The translations under genes and the position numbers were made by a program. Positions 10,271 to 21,436 of a stretch of 64,000 nt of DNA are shown here, piece after piece. This DNA is from Dendrophyllia cribrosa (Eukaryota > Cnidaria > Anthozoa > Scleractinia > Dendrophylliidae). The stretch spans positions 6,400,302 to 6,464,301 of the forward strand of contig JAJLRJ010000010.1 in assembly GCA_024195265.1 (NCBI GenBank), in the 5' to 3' direction. The first letter of the stretch is position 1; every line of letters starts with the position of its first letter. The notes under the pieces were generated by a model. It was not told where the DNA came from, searched no databases, and saw nothing but the letters and a program-made list of their open reading frames with translations.

Positions 10271-10985
10271 CTTATAATTACAGTATTGTGTGAACTAAAG
10301 CCTACAAAATATTGCGTTATAGACATTTGTGATCTAAAGTATGAAACACCAACTTGAATAATCTTGAATAAATTGAATAAAAACAGCTTTAAACCTGGAA
10401 ATGACGAAAGATTACAGTTTATATCTCAGGCCAAAGACATCGAGTTAAACTGGAAATTCCGGTGAAGAAGCCATTAGAATAAAAGAAATTAAAAGTGACC
10501 GAATGCTCAGACGAAAGGCTAGAACTCGAAACGTAAGTTTTTTAATCCCTTTACAGCGGCCAACTTTTGTTCCTTATCAAATCAGTTTTTAAAACCAAAT
10601 TTTCGTGTTTCACTCCACCACCCCTCCCCCACCCTACTTCGCATCACCGTTTCTTTAAAAAACTAACCCCTATATTCATGATTACGCAAGAAAAAATAAG
10701 AATGTTCATAACGCGAAGATTTAGTTAGTTTAATAAAAGCTAGGTAGGAATTATCGTCATCAAGCAAGTTTGCATCTGTAGGCCAAGGGCTTGGTGCAAT
10801 TCTTTATAAGATCGATCGATTGTGATCGTTTGAAAGACATAGAATTCAGTCTCTTCATGTACTTACTTCGGGGGAAGTTTTTTTCTCTTGTTCGTTTACT
10901 TAGTGTCGAGCTGTCTCAAAGGGATCACCACCTTTTCGTGGTGGGGCAGTTTGCGTGTCTCAATGATCCCTAGAGCTAAATCGGC
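10271..10985. other. spacer with decayed MITE half
   Basis: No gene is supported. Bases 10526-10680 are a diverged half of the 2088-2265 MITE family plus its right-hand neighbour (AGGCTAGAACTCGAAACGTAAG, TTTCGTGTTTCACTCC-CC, CACCGTTTCT, AACTAACCCC). A small inverted pair CACCACCTTTTCGTGGTG lies near 10927-10944. Confidence 0.5.
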
Positions 10986-10991
10986 TGGAGT

Positions 10992-11205
10992 CTTAGGGCG
11001 CTTACCGTTTGTCAGAACTGGCCGGCCAGAGCGCTCAATTTGTTAATATTATTCATTTATTTGTCAAAACTGGTCGGCCAGACTGGTAAATTTGGAAATC
11101 GTATGCACCCTTTTGATGGACTTGTAGGAACAAGTCTTTAAAAAGATGTATTCTAGTTACAAACGGACCGGTCTGGCCGGCCAGTTCTGACAAATGGTAA
11201 GCGCC
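10992..11205. mobile_element. PIF/Harbinger-like MITE, copy 1
   Basis: Element of about 210 bp with inverted ends GGGCGCTTACCG-TTGTCAGAACTGG and the matching right end, each continuing into GCCGGCCAGA. The flanks read TTA on both sides, consistent with a 3-bp TWA target duplication. The same element is at about 22138-22349. No transposase inside, so it is non-autonomous. The family assignment rests on TSD length only. Confidence 0.7.
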
Positions 11206-11470
11206 TTTAGACTCCTAGTAGGGCCACCCATGCCAAACAGGTCGAAGGGTAGAGACCAGAATAAGTGTGATCCCATGGTCCTCCAAATTTGGGGTTGGGC
11301 TTAGGGCTGATAACCCTCTCCCGTAAAACCTCTATTATCACAGAAACCAGAAGCAGAGGAAATTTACTTAACCTTGGGGACACTGTGGCTGGTCCTCACA
11401 ATAGGATTGACCCCATGATGCGCGGGGGCCAATGCCAACAGGACACCCCGAGCTGAATAGGCCACTGGTG
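11206..11470. other. spacer upstream of LINE fragment
   Basis: I see no gene. It probably contains the 5' part of the adjacent LINE remnant. The string TGGTCCTC-ACAATAGGATTGACC and the run of short stops give no recognisable protein. Confidence 0.35.
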
Positions 11471-11479
11471 CACCCGATA

Positions 11480-12375
11480 AACATTCTGAATATCGGAAAC
11501 TGGAATGTACGTACACTGTACAGAAGTAATAACATTGCGCAGCAAGAGAAATGACCAAACGAGACATAGACATCATGGGTATTAGCGAAACACACTGGAC
11601 AGGGCAAGGAAAAGGTCAACTTGCAGAAGGAGAAACATCATTTACGCTGGAAGAGCCATGAGGACAACCACAGATAAGGAGTAGGAATACTGATGTCAAA
11701 AGCGCGGCAAGAGCCCTGATGGATTGGACTTCAATCAGTGAAAGGATCATTCAAGCAAGGTACTATTCCCAACACATCAAACTGACGATTGTGCACACCT
11801 ACGCACCCACAGAAGGTGCAGACGAGCAAGTGAAGGAGGAGTTATACATGAGACTGCCAGATGTGTTAGACGGTAGCAACACACACGACATGCTGATAGT
11901 CACTGGAGACATGAACGATAAAGCAGGAGAGGAAAACTGGGACTATGACAGAGCGATGGGCAGGCATGGGCTGAAACAGCGGAATGATAACGGAGAAAAG
12001 CTGGGCGAAATGTGTGACATGAACGAGCTAGTTATAACAGGAACAGTATTCCCACATAAGAATATACACAAGGCAACGCGGGCATCGCCAGATGGGATAA
12101 CCAGGAATCAGATAAATCATGTACTAATTAGTAAACGATTCAGAAAAGGCAAAGGGACAACAGAGCAGGTCTTCATACTAGTGCGGAACATCACTGAGAA
12201 GGCTAACGAGTGGCAAACAACGCTAAATCTGCATTTCATACATTTCGAAAGGCATTCGACTCTATCCACCGTGAAAGCATGTGGACGATCATAAAGAAGT
12301 ACGGAATCCCATAGAAGGTTGTGAGAATGGTAAAAATATTCTATAACGACTCCAAGTGTGCTGTAGAAGTGTGCT
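11480..12375 (+). pseudogene. non-LTR retrotransposon remnant: endonuclease joined to an RT piece
   Basis: The first piece (frame from about 11488) reads ILNIGNWNVRTLY, the usual start of an AP-type endonuclease. After a frameshift comes DIDIMGISETHW. The longest open piece, 11719-12294, has IVHTYAPTEGADEQVKE, MLIVTGDMNDKAGEEN and RNQINHVLISKRFR, which are endonuclease motifs (N-A-Y-A-P, GD-N). From about 12235 the sequence jumps to AFDSIHRESMW, the start of an RT domain, so the linker and most of RT are deleted. This resembles RTE/BovB-like or CR1-like LINEs. It cannot retrotranspose. Confidence 0.75.
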
Positions 12376-12609
12376 TAATAGTCATATGAGTTAATTTGAG
12401 TTTAACTTATTTGAGTTTTATTTGAGTTAATAAATCTCCCACTTTAATTATTTCTATAATCCAGCGTGCATTAATGTTTTGAAACGATTTTTGTTTTAAT
12501 GTTCGTCATCTGTACGTCATTTCGACGCATTTGCTTCTTTTTCTTTCAGTTTTAGTTCATTTATGTTGAGCTTTTAACTCAGCGGTACGTATGTCTACTG
12601 CTTCAGGAG

Positions 12610-12808
12610 ATCGTGGCGACCTTGCTTAATCCCTACAAAACCTAGACGGGGCCTCTAGTGCCTGGGATTTGGCTAACACAATCAACGAAGCATTTCTGTC
12701 ACCAATGAGGGACTTCACGCCCCTCTCCAAAGACTTCCAGCCCGAACAGGAGGGTCCCTTGTCTCCACCATTTAACGTCTCCGCCAACTCAGTTGAAACT
12801 TGCATCAC
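12610..12808 (+). pseudogene. LINE ORF2 fragment (just upstream of RT domain)
   Basis: The reading frame LDGASSAWDLANTINEAF continues as LSPMRDFTPL and EQEGPLSPPFNVSANSV. I recognise it as the linker before the RT domain in common cnidarian non-LTR elements. It stops at about 12808, where a hAT-like fragment on the other strand begins. Recognition is by eye. Confidence 0.6.
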
Positions 12809-13240
12809 TGAATCCCAAAAAGGCCTTATCTTGTACTCCGCTGTTGAAAGCGTTCAGTTCTGCCGGAACAAGATATTGTTCTAACAAACGATCCTCTTGT
12901 GACTGAAGCTGTGTTAGAAAGGACATGCTCAGTAACACAAAGGGCGATGATGAAATTACATTGTTTGATGGAACGCAAGTAGCCCCTTGCCTTCCTTCTC
13001 CACCTTCTGATAGAGTCTCCAGTGACTGTATTACCACGGGGTAAGCAGTTCGAAAGGTGTATATAGAATCAGCCCGTCTTGCCCATCGTGTTTTGCACAA
13101 GTTTCTTAGGTTTGCGCGTCTCCCCATCTCCTCTCTTATTAAAGCATCTTGACGTAAATATTCTTGGCTGAGTAGTCGAATGTAAATGCAATTGTTTGCA
13201 AGGTGCTCAGCATATTGCGTACTAAGCCACAAAGGCGTAA
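12789..13240 (-). pseudogene. hAT-type transposase fragment (DUF4371/ZMYM1-like)
   Basis: The frame 12789-13232 contains NLCKTRWARRADSIYTFR followed by AYPVVIQSLETL. That is the LC-TRW-R-D block typical of the C-terminal RNase H-like part of hAT transposases and their domesticated ZMYM1/P52rIPK relatives. Catalytic N-terminal parts and the hAT dimerisation tail are absent. It overlaps the LINE fragment by a few bases, so the two meet at a breakpoint near 12800. Confidence 0.55.
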
Positions 13241-13395
13241 AAGTTTGGACGTTAAACGTGAGTTTCCGTAGCCAGGCGTACTCACTTGGGAGAGTAAGAG
13301 AGAAAGGCTCTGGTGCGCTTCTTGCCCCTTACCAAACACTTGCGGCATATACGACCCTCTTGACTATTTTCACGATTCCCGTTAACCCCTCCCGC
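13206..13395. repeat. interspersed repeat, second copy (partner 4876-5108)
   Basis: Same block order as at 4.9 kb: CACAAAGGCGTAAAAGTT, GTGAGTTTCCGT, TGCGGCATATACGACCCTC, TTAACCCCTCCC. Its position directly upstream of the hAT fragment (on the minus strand) hints that it may be part of that element. Confidence 0.6.
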
Positions 13396-13918
13396 TGTGT
13401 GTTTGTTTTCATTTCGGTCGCTTGACATCTCGGCAATGAAAACATGGAAATCGCAAAATTCAAAACAAAAAATTGCCATCGATACTACTGAGGATAAGTC
13501 GAGAAGACAATTGTCGGTTCCAAAAGAATATAGCAGTTTATTTGATATCGAGCGTTATACCAAATTAAACACAGCTACACAATTTTTTTAGTTTATGTTA
13601 CAAGCTTGACTTCATTGCCATATGGATACCTAACGCTCATGCTGACGAGCTGAATAGATCAGAGTCGTGTCATTGGTGAATATTTACATGATATGTTTAG
13701 TCAAATCAGCATTTTTATCCTGCCGATTGATGTATCTCAAGATGTGTTCTTTTGAAAAAGGTTCAAAATCTCTTTTCATATTTTTTATTGACATGTATGT
13801 GTATGTAACTTTTACAAGCTACCTAGTAAGTCAGTACTGATCAAAATACTAAATCAACACATTGTAAAACGCAAGTGAAAAAGTCAGCATAAAATAATTT
13901 AATGCGAAGCTGTTTTAG
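13396..13918 (-). other. 3' flank of receptor copy D
   Basis: Contains the standard downstream blocks: GCCATCGATACTACTGAGG, CAATTGTCGGTTC, GACTTCATTGCCATATGGATACC, GCTGACGAGCTGAATAGATC, GATTGATGTATCTCAAGATGTG and AAACGCAAGTGAAAAAGTCA. No gene. Confidence 0.65.
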
Positions 13919-14818
13919 TTAGTTATTTCGCTTAAAAATCATATTTCGCAGTAGGTTCATGATAGCACGTCGAATATATTTCATCTTCCAGCAATAAACC
14001 AGTGGATTGAGAGATGAATTTAGACACACCAGCGTCTCAGTATGATCCCATAAAGTGTTTATAAGGGTACTTTCTCCTGTTAATACATAGGCAGTACTTA
14101 TACTTATGTATGGCAAAGAGCAGACTAAAAACACGAGATACACGTAGAATGTACCAACAGCAGACTTTATCTGCTTCGCAGTATTTGTCATCACTTCATC
14201 ATTTTGTGCTACTTGTTGTACCTGCAGGACATGAATCTGATTTGCGTGGCGTCGTACGGCTAAATAAATCTTGAAGTAAAAAAATGCTGTGAGAATTAAA
14301 CAAACCGATGGAATTATACCGACAACGGTAGAGAATATTGTTTGGTTCCATAACCAAAGTGGTGACAAAATTGCACTGAACAACCAAATTGTGGTCACTA
14401 CAGCAACAACACGCCTGTGAGTCACAAGTTCTTGGTATCTGAGATGAAGATGAACAGCCAAGAACCTGTCTGCTGTTAGAGCTGTTACACCAAAGAACGA
14501 AGCAAAACAAAAAAGAGTAGCCGTGATGTTAAGCGCTTTGTCCGTTACTTTATAAGTTGAATTGTTTTCAGTGTTTTCCTTTAACCTCATGACGAAACAT
14601 GCTACGTTCAAAGGTTGGACCAATAAACCAACACCAAGATCAGAAACAGCCAGACTCAGGAACAATATTTTTAGAGGTTTTGGTAAGGACGAAGTTTTCC
14701 TCAGCGCAAGAATTGTTATAATGTTCAACATGATTGCGGTGTAAGATAAAAATATGTTGAAGACGCTGTTAACAATGAGCGATGACTCGAGCTCCTGGAA
14801 GACTTCAGCTTCTGTCAT
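13919..14818 (-). CDS. class A GPCR, copy D (intact, 299 aa)
   Basis: Intact single-exon receptor, start MTEAEVFQELES. LAVSD lies in TM2, DRF ends TM3 (LTADRFLAVHL), the TM6 motif is CSLP and TM7 has NPLVY. ECL1 carries a possible N-glycosylation site (NNST). The last residues read NMIFKRNN where other copies read NMFSSE-IN: a one-base gain right at the end shifts the frame of the C-terminal tail but only removes about one residue, so the receptor fold is unaffected. Its closest look-alike in TM3 is broken copy F (KVTDKALNITATLF). Confidence 0.92.
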   Translation of the reverse strand: MTEAEVFQELESSLIVNSVFNIFLSYTAIMLNIITILALRKTSSLPKPLKILFLSLAVSDLGVGLLVQPLNVACFVMRLKENTENNSTYKVTDKALNITATLFCFASFFGVTALTADRFLAVHLHLRYQELVTHRRVVAVVTTIWLFSAILSPLWLWNQTIFSTVVGIIPSVCLILTAFFYFKIYLAVRRHANQIHVLQVQQVAQNDEVMTNTAKQIKSAVGTFYVYLVFLVCSLPYISISTAYVLTGESTLINTLWDHTETLVCLNSSLNPLVYCWKMKYIRRAIMNLLRNMIFKRNN

Positions 14819-17800
14819 TGTACCTTTGAACTTATAAAGATTAATTCGGCAAGTTCGGTCAACTTCACGGAAACCAGTTGTTTTCTTCAGGGCAATTTTC
14901 TGTAGTCGATGTGGGACTGAACAAAATACTACTTTGTTCTTTCATAAAAGAAATGAAAGACCAAGATGGTCTGACAATGATGTTATACAAACATTTAAGT
15001 ACATTTTGTTCAAGTATTCGCCATATATATGTCTGTCTGCCGTTTAAACTGAATAGGTAGCTTGAATAAATGTATTGCCATAAAATAATATACACGTTTG
15101 AATCCAATGCAAGGAAAACACAAAGTGCCTAAAACAGATGTCTCAAACCTTTTCATTTGTAATGAAAACATGCCTAATTCTAATAGGTTGTCTTTAAAAT
15201 TGACGATGGCATCTGACAGCAGGATGATATTAAAAATTTTAACCCGTCCAGTTATACGACCGGAGCACCCAAACGAATCGTTTCGGAAGTTCTTATAGGT
15301 CTTAATAAAAATTTGTGATTAATTTGTGACGAAGAACTTAAGTTTTCTTTAATGAAATAGCGGCGGTGGCATCGAGCTTTCGAAAAATCGGACAATTTAA
15401 CACATTTGTATTCCGGGGATAAGAAAACGGAACAAATATTCAGCTAAAAGAACCGAAACGATTCTCACATATTTTGCTTTACAGGCACTAAAATGATATG
15501 GAAAACAGAAGAACGCCATTGCAAGCGTTTTCCTATATATTTCTTTTTCTGTGTCTCTGTAGGATGCAATAAAAAACGCCGTTATTAAAGAACAAAGACG
15601 CCATTGGAGTCTAAGTTTCTGTTAATGCGCGTTTGCATTAAAAATAAATTTGCTATAGGAATAAGTCATTTGCAGATGTTCATTCTAAGAAATGTCAATA
15701 GTGAATATATGACGATAGCACAAATACAACTTCCAAGAATTAAGAGCATAGAAAAATAAGTCAACCGTGCAACTTTAGTAAATTAGAAACCCGACTTTCT
15801 GAAAATAGCAAATATTTGACTGGCGAATTATTGGCGACGGGTTAAACATCAAATAAAAGCGTACTTCTGATGCATATTAAATATTTCCCGCAGTTCACCT
15901 TTGAAATGAACGTCCACAGTTCTGTTAAAAATTTTTGTGACGAAAAACGTCATTTCACAGTCCAATTTTAAACTCGAGGACAATCATTCGAAACGTAGAA
16001 GGTTAAATATATTATACCTCCATCGAAAACACTTACTAAATTTTAACATTTTGAGCACACGACATGTCACATGACCAAACTTATGTGTTAAGGCAAAGGA
16101 ATACAACAAGATTTACATTCAGAGCTAATTGCATCCTGTTCTAGGCAAACTGCTGTCTGCCGTTTAAACTGAATAGATAGCTTGAATTTAATGCATTATC
16201 GTTACATAAAATACACGTTTGAATCGGCAACGCAAACGAAACACAAAACACCAAAAACAAATGTCTCGAACTGTAACTTGTGAAAACAAGCCTGATTCTA
16301 ATAGGTTGTCTTTAAAACTAAGTTGCGGCACTTAGATAAACAGGGTTATGAAAACCATTTTAGCCCGTCCAGTTATAGGATGCAGCAAATAACGATGTTG
16401 TTAAGGAGGAGGTGAACCTTATACAGTTTAGACTCGTTGCTAGGGACATTATTTCATGGTTAGCATTTCTCACGTGTCATAAACTGCTAAAATGGTGGGA
16501 ACTATGAAACTGAATAAAAGATATCACTAAATCGACATTGCAACTGCACAACTAGTGCCAGTCCTCAACCGCGCGTAAGAATGAAAAAGCGCAAAAATTC
16601 AAAGGGAGGGAGATAAAAATCTTATTTTTATGGCGAATCATAAGCAATTCAACTTTTCTAAAAATCTGTAGCATGGAATTACCGTTAGGCGAAAAAAAGG
16701 AAAGCTATTAAAGAAAATGTATTAAAATACACCGTTATGACGTCATAGCTTTTTCAATAACGTGAATTTTTTCAACAAATCCATCCTACAGACTTTTTAT
16801 TAGGATGTTCTTAAGCCGTTGACATTGGTTTTATTGGAAAAAAATGTAAGATGTTTGAGTTTTAAGGGTTTTTATGTTCTGGTCACGTGACTTAGCACAT
16901 TTGGTTGACTCATAAAATGTGATGGAAACATTAACACAATAAACGTGACCAAACGTAATAGCCGAGAAAGTAAAGAAACTCATTATATGACGTTTGGATC
17001 TTCTCCATAGCAACCACCCTGTAGTTACGTTTCTCCCCTTTTTAAATAAAAATGACGCCATTGGAGTGTAATTTTCTGTTTGCGTGTTTTACGCTGTGTT
17101 TGTTCATATTTCTTCATATAAACGTAGATTTACTCGACGAAAAGCTTTTAAGTTTAACAATAAACTAGCAACCCTACTGGTATTAACGAAAACATCTCAG
17201 GGCGACAAACTGGAAGTCAATGCTTTTACCATCCTACAGTATATAGCACAAAATGAGCAAACCTAATAAATTTTCAATTGAAAACTAAATGTTCAACGCT
17301 TTTAATATAAAAACAACTTCTACAAGAAGCACCCGGCCCTATTTTCCGAAGAAAACAAACCAGTTGCATATTTTTGACTAAGAACTAGAGTTTTCTTAGC
17401 GAAATGTCGCCTCAGACTTTCGAAACATCAGAAAATTTAACACCTTTTGTTTTCGAAGACATAAAAAATGTCTTTTGGGGCACAAAATAAGGTGAGCTAA
17501 CATTTTAGAAAAGCAGAAAGCAATTGGAAAATTCTGGGATAAGATTCATTTCCAATAAACCTTTCTCTACCCTTGAAATATCCAGCTAAACAAACCGAAA
17601 AAATCAAACAGGATTAACCTTCACATAGTCTCTTTTACAGGAACTAATTAACATTATATAGAAAAACACAAGACATCCATTCCAAATGATTTCCTATACA
17701 ATCCTTGCTGGATGCCCCCCGTAGGATGCAATGGCGCCATTGGAGTCTATTTTCTCAGGGTTTGGGCATGAGTGTGTGCATTAAAATTATATTTGCTATG

Positions 17801-18524
17801 GAAATAAGAAATTTCAAGTTGTTCGGTCTCAGAAATGTCAATCATAATTATATGACGGTAGCACAAAAAGAACTTGAAAGAGCAAAGAAAAGTAAGTTAT
17901 TCGTGCAACGTTGGTAATATACTTAACAAATAAATACCCTACTTTCTTAAAACAGGAAATATTTGACCAATTGGCGACGGGTTTAAGAAACATCAAAACT
18001 TTTCAAACGCATATTAAATATTGCCAGTACTTCACGTTTGGAATGGCCGTCCGCAGGTCTCTTAACACATTGTGTGGTAAAAATTCTAATTTTAAACAAG
18101 AAGTTCGGACATGGAAATCAAATCGGGACCCGTCGCTTACATTATTCAAGGATAGTTTTCACTGATAATACTTGACTGCGACAGTTCTTTCGGTTTCCAT
18201 TCACTTAATTGAAAGCAAAATTTAACAAAAAAAACAAAACAAAACAAAACAACTTGCCATCGACTTCATTTTCATGCTTTATTATTTAACAAACTAATAT
18301 TACTACAGAGGATAAGTCAAGAAGACAACTGTCGATTCAAGGAGAATGTAACCAGTTCAGTGTTGGATATCGATGACAGCGCAAAGTTGAACTAAATTAA
18401 ACAGCTCCATCATTTTTTTTTAATTTTACAAGCTAGATTTCATTGCCATCTGGATACCCTGACGTTCATGCTGACGAGCTTTATAAATTTGAGTTGTGTC
18501 ATTGGTGAATAATTAGAAGTAATA
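14819..18524 (-). other. array spacer: 5' flank of D, internal duplication, 3' flank of E
   Basis: No gene. The D flank (14819-15300) is followed by TCGAGCTTTCGAAAAATCGG, AACGCCATTGCAAGCG and GCCATTGGAGTCTAAG (15600). A second, diverged TCTGCCGTTTAAACTGAATAG block sits at about 16150, so the unit is internally duplicated with a step of about 1.1 kb. Further GCGCCATTGGAGT-like blocks sit at about 17050 and 17735. An unrelated stretch at 16400-16830 contains TTTCATGGTTAGC and TATGACGTCATAGC. Bases 18250-18524 are the 3' flank of E. Confidence 0.6.
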
Positions 18525-18806
18525 GAGAAGTTTTCAATTGAGTGTCGTAAAACCAAAACCAAAGTAATTACTCTGACCAATCACAGCAGTCGTAAACAAT
18601 CCAATGAACCAATCAGAGCTCGAAGCAATTACATGTCGCGGGCGCCAAGCGCGGGAAAACGCGTGCGAGCAAGTCACGATTGGTTTTGGTTTTACTTCTG
18701 ATTGGTCGAGAAAGTGGCGCGAGATTTTTTAGCCAATCACAAAGCGTAGCAATGCAAAACCAAAGCAATTGGGTAATTACTTTCGACAGTCAATTGAAAA
18801 CTGCTC
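18525..18806. mobile_element. 282-bp CCAAT-rich MITE, copy 1
   Basis: Inverted ends GAGAAGTTTTCAATTGA(G)TGTCG / CGACAGTCAATTGAAAACTGCTC, flanked by TA on both sides (18523-24, 18807-08). It holds several CCAAT-type boxes in both orientations (GACCAATCAC, AACCAATCAG, GATTGGTTTT, GATTGGTCGAG, AGCCAATCAC). The empty site is seen downstream of copy B (GGTAATATATGTTCAG). No coding capacity. Confidence 0.9.
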
Positions 18807-19042
18807 TATATGTTCAGTCAAAACAGTATTTCTAAACTACCGATCAGTGTGTCTCAAGATATGTTCCTATGAAAAAGTCTCAAAAAGTCTTTTCATGTTA
18901 GTATTCACATATGTGCAGGTGTTAACAATTTTTACAAGCTACTTTTAATAAGTCAGTGTCTCAAAATACTAAACGTAGTAAACACTGCGGTGGATAGGCA
19001 AGTGAAAATGTAAACATTATAAATAAATTATACGAAGTTGTT
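18807..19042 (-). other. proximal 3' flank of receptor copy E
   Basis: Standard block with CGATCAGTGTGTCTCAAGATATG, ATTCACATATGTGCAGGTGTTAAC and GGCAAGTGAAAATGTAAACAT, directly downstream of the stop of copy E. Confidence 0.65.
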
Positions 19043-19948
19043 TTAGTTAATTGTTTCGATTGAAAACATATTTCGTAATATGTTCATGATAGCGTGTCGA
19101 ATGTGTCTCAACTTCCAACAGTAAATCAGTGGATTGAGAGATGAATTTAGGCACACCAGCGTCACAGTGTATTCCCATAGACTCATTATAGGGGTACTTG
19201 CTCCTGTCATTGCTATGACAACATTTATAGTTATGAATGGCAAATAGCAAACCAAAAACACGAAAAACACGTAGAATGTTCCAACTGCAGACTTTATCTG
19301 CCTTGCAGTATTTGCCATAACTTCATTATTTTGTGCTACTTGTTGTACTTGCAGGACTTGAATTTGATTTGTGTGGCGTCGTACGGCTAAATATATCTTG
19401 CAGTAAAAATATATTGTAAGGATTGAACAAACAGTCGGAATTATACTGTAAACAATAGAGAATATCGTTTTGCTCCAGAACCAAAATGGTGATAAAATTG
19501 CACTGAGCAACCAAAATGAGGTCACCACAGCAACAACACGCCTGTGAGTCACAAGTTCTTGGTATCTGAGATGAAGATGAATGGCCAAGAATCTGTCTGC
19601 TGTTAGAGCTGTTACACCAAGGAACGAAGCACAACAAAAAAAACTAGTCATGACGGTATGCACGTTGTCCGTGATCTTATAAGTTGGTTTGTTTTCAGCG
19701 CTTTCCTTTAACCTCATGACGAGAGATGCTACTTTCAAAGGTTGGACCAAGAAGCCAACACCAAGATCAGAAACAGCTAGACTCAACAGCAATGTTTTTA
19801 GAGGTTTTGGCAAGGACGAAGTTTTCCTCAGCGCGCGAATTGTTATAATGTTCAACACGATGGCGGTGTAAGACAAAAATACGTTGAAGACGCCGTTTAT
19901 AACGATGTGCGATGAATCGACGTCTTGAAAGTCTTCAGCTTCTGCCAT
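19043..19948 (-). CDS. class A GPCR, copy E (intact, 301 aa)
   Basis: Start MAEAEDFQDVDSSHIVINGVFN, with one residue more in the N-terminus than C or D (IVINGV against IVNSV). The motifs LAVSD, LTADRFLAIHL, CYLP and NPLIYCW are all present, with a basic helix 8. No TM3/ECL2 cysteine pair is visible. TM3 begins NVHTVMTSFFCCASF, almost the same as in copy I, so E and I look like close relatives. Its 3' flank carries the 282-bp MITE at the same place as copy J. Confidence 0.93.
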   Translation of the reverse strand: MAEAEDFQDVDSSHIVINGVFNVFLSYTAIVLNIITIRALRKTSSLPKPLKTLLLSLAVSDLGVGFLVQPLKVASLVMRLKESAENKPTYKITDNVHTVMTSFFCCASFLGVTALTADRFLAIHLHLRYQELVTHRRVVAVVTSFWLLSAILSPFWFWSKTIFSIVYSIIPTVCSILTIYFYCKIYLAVRRHTNQIQVLQVQQVAQNNEVMANTARQIKSAVGTFYVFFVFLVCYLPFITINVVIAMTGASTPIMSLWEYTVTLVCLNSSLNPLIYCWKLRHIRHAIMNILRNMFSIETIN

Positions 19949-20550
19949 TGTATTCTTGAACTTATATAAAGATTAACTCGGCAAGTTCAACTTCATGGAA
20001 ATGTTTTTCTTTCAGGGCAATTTTCTGTAGTCCTATTTTGAAAGATGTAGGACTTAACAACATACCCCTTTGTTAATTTCCTTCAAAATAGAAGAGAAAG
20101 GCTAAAATGGTCTGACCGTGAGTTTGGTCAAGCATTCGCCATATATGCCTGCCTGCCGTTTAAACGGAAGAGAAAATACACGTTTGATTCCAATGCAAGC
20201 AAAACACAAATTACCTAAAACAGATGTCTTGAACCTTAATTTGTGAGGAAAAAATAAGTGCCTGTTTCTAATAGGATGTGTTATAAACTGACGAAGGGCG
20301 GCATTTGACAGACAGGCTGATATTAAACATTTTAACCCGTCCAGTTATACGATCAGGAACACACAACGAATCGTTTAGGAAGTTCTTATTGGTCTTAAAA
20401 ATTCGTAATTATTTAGACTAACAACGTAAGTTTTCTTTAATGAAATGGAGGTGGCATCAAGCTTTCGAAACATCGGAAAATTTAACACATTTGTATTCCG
20501 GGGATAAAAAACCCCTGTCCCACTGGGTTTTTGGGTTTTCTTATCAGGCG
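19949..20550 (-). other. 5' flank of receptor copy E
   Basis: Standard upstream blocks from TGTATTCTTGAACTTATATAAAG through CAGGGCAATTTTCTGTAGTC, CTGCCTGCCGTTTAAAC, AAAACAGATGTCTTG and GGTGGCATCAAGCTTTCG to a TCCGGGGATAAAAAAC end. The part usually following the last block is replaced by the tandem repeat at 20.55 kb. Confidence 0.6.
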
Positions 20551-20785
20551 GCGCACAGGGTTCATATAGCCTGGGTGGCATTTCATCAGTTTGCTGTTTT
20601 TAATTAGCTGTAATTACTGTGTTCTACCAAGTGATTTTACTCGGACGGCATGCAAATTCAATAGACACGGCGGCGCACGTGGTTCTTCTAGCCTGGGTGG
20701 CATTTTTCAGTTTGCTGTTCTATTATCTGTAGTAATTAGTGTGTTCTACCAAGTGATTTTACTCGGACGGCATGCAATCAGTTAA
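20551..20785 (+). repeat. two-copy tandem repeat (unit about 120 bp)
   Basis: The unit runs from GGCGGCGCAC through TAGCCTGGGTGGCATTT, CAGTTTGCTGTT and GTGTTCTACCAAGTGATTTT to ACTCGGACGGCATGCAA. It occurs twice in a row with small indels. It is probably an inserted, locally duplicated piece of another repeat. No protein recognised. Confidence 0.75.
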
Positions 20786-20829
20786 CACCCAGGCTTACAG
20801 TTCGAGCTGCACACCCATCTTGTTGTCTA

Positions 20830-21262
20830 GTAGTCGTTAATATAAGTAGGAAGACAACTGTCGATTCAACGAAAATATAGCCATTTATTCGATATGGATG
20901 ATCGCGCAAAGTTTTACAAAATTTAAAGCTACCTTATTGTTTTTTTTTTTATTTCACAAGCTTGACTTCATTGCCATCTGGATACCACTCATGCTGACAA
21001 GCTGAATAGCTCAAAGTCGTATCATTTGCAGATTGTGAATGCTTCTTTGTTATTTTCCTTCAAAATAGAACGGAAAGGACAATATGTTCTGACCATGATG
21101 TTATACGGACAAAGTACATTTTGTTCAAGTATTTGCCATATTTGCCTATCTGCCGTGCGTTTAAACTGAATAGATAACTTGAGTAAATGTATTGCCGTAA
21201 AAGAAAATACACTTTTGAATCCAATGCAAGCGAAACACAAAGTGCCTAAAACAGGTGTCTCA
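20830..21262 (-). other. receptor-less array unit (3' flank fused to 5' flank)
   Basis: Bases 20830-21026 are a typical receptor 3' flank (GACAACTGTCGATTCAACG, GATATGGATGATCGCGCAAAG, GACTTCATTGCCATCTGG, GCTCAAAGTCGTATCATTTG). At about 21027-21040 this runs directly into a typical 5' flank (CTTCTTTGTTATTTTCCTTC, ATACGGACAAAGTACATTTTG, TCTGCCGTGCGTTTAAACTG). The whole receptor, about 0.9 kb of coding sequence plus proximal flanks, is missing. Confidence 0.75.
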
Positions 21263-21436
21263 TACACCTTATTCCAAAATGGCGGCCAATTTATTATTCT
21301 TTAGTTAGTTAGCCCTCTTGGCCTCATTTTCGCTTGAAAATTCTTTTGTTTTTTACACATGCTGAAGAGGCCAAGAGGGCTAATTTACATGGATATAAAA
21401 AGAATAATAAAATGGCCGCGATTTTGGAATAAGGTG

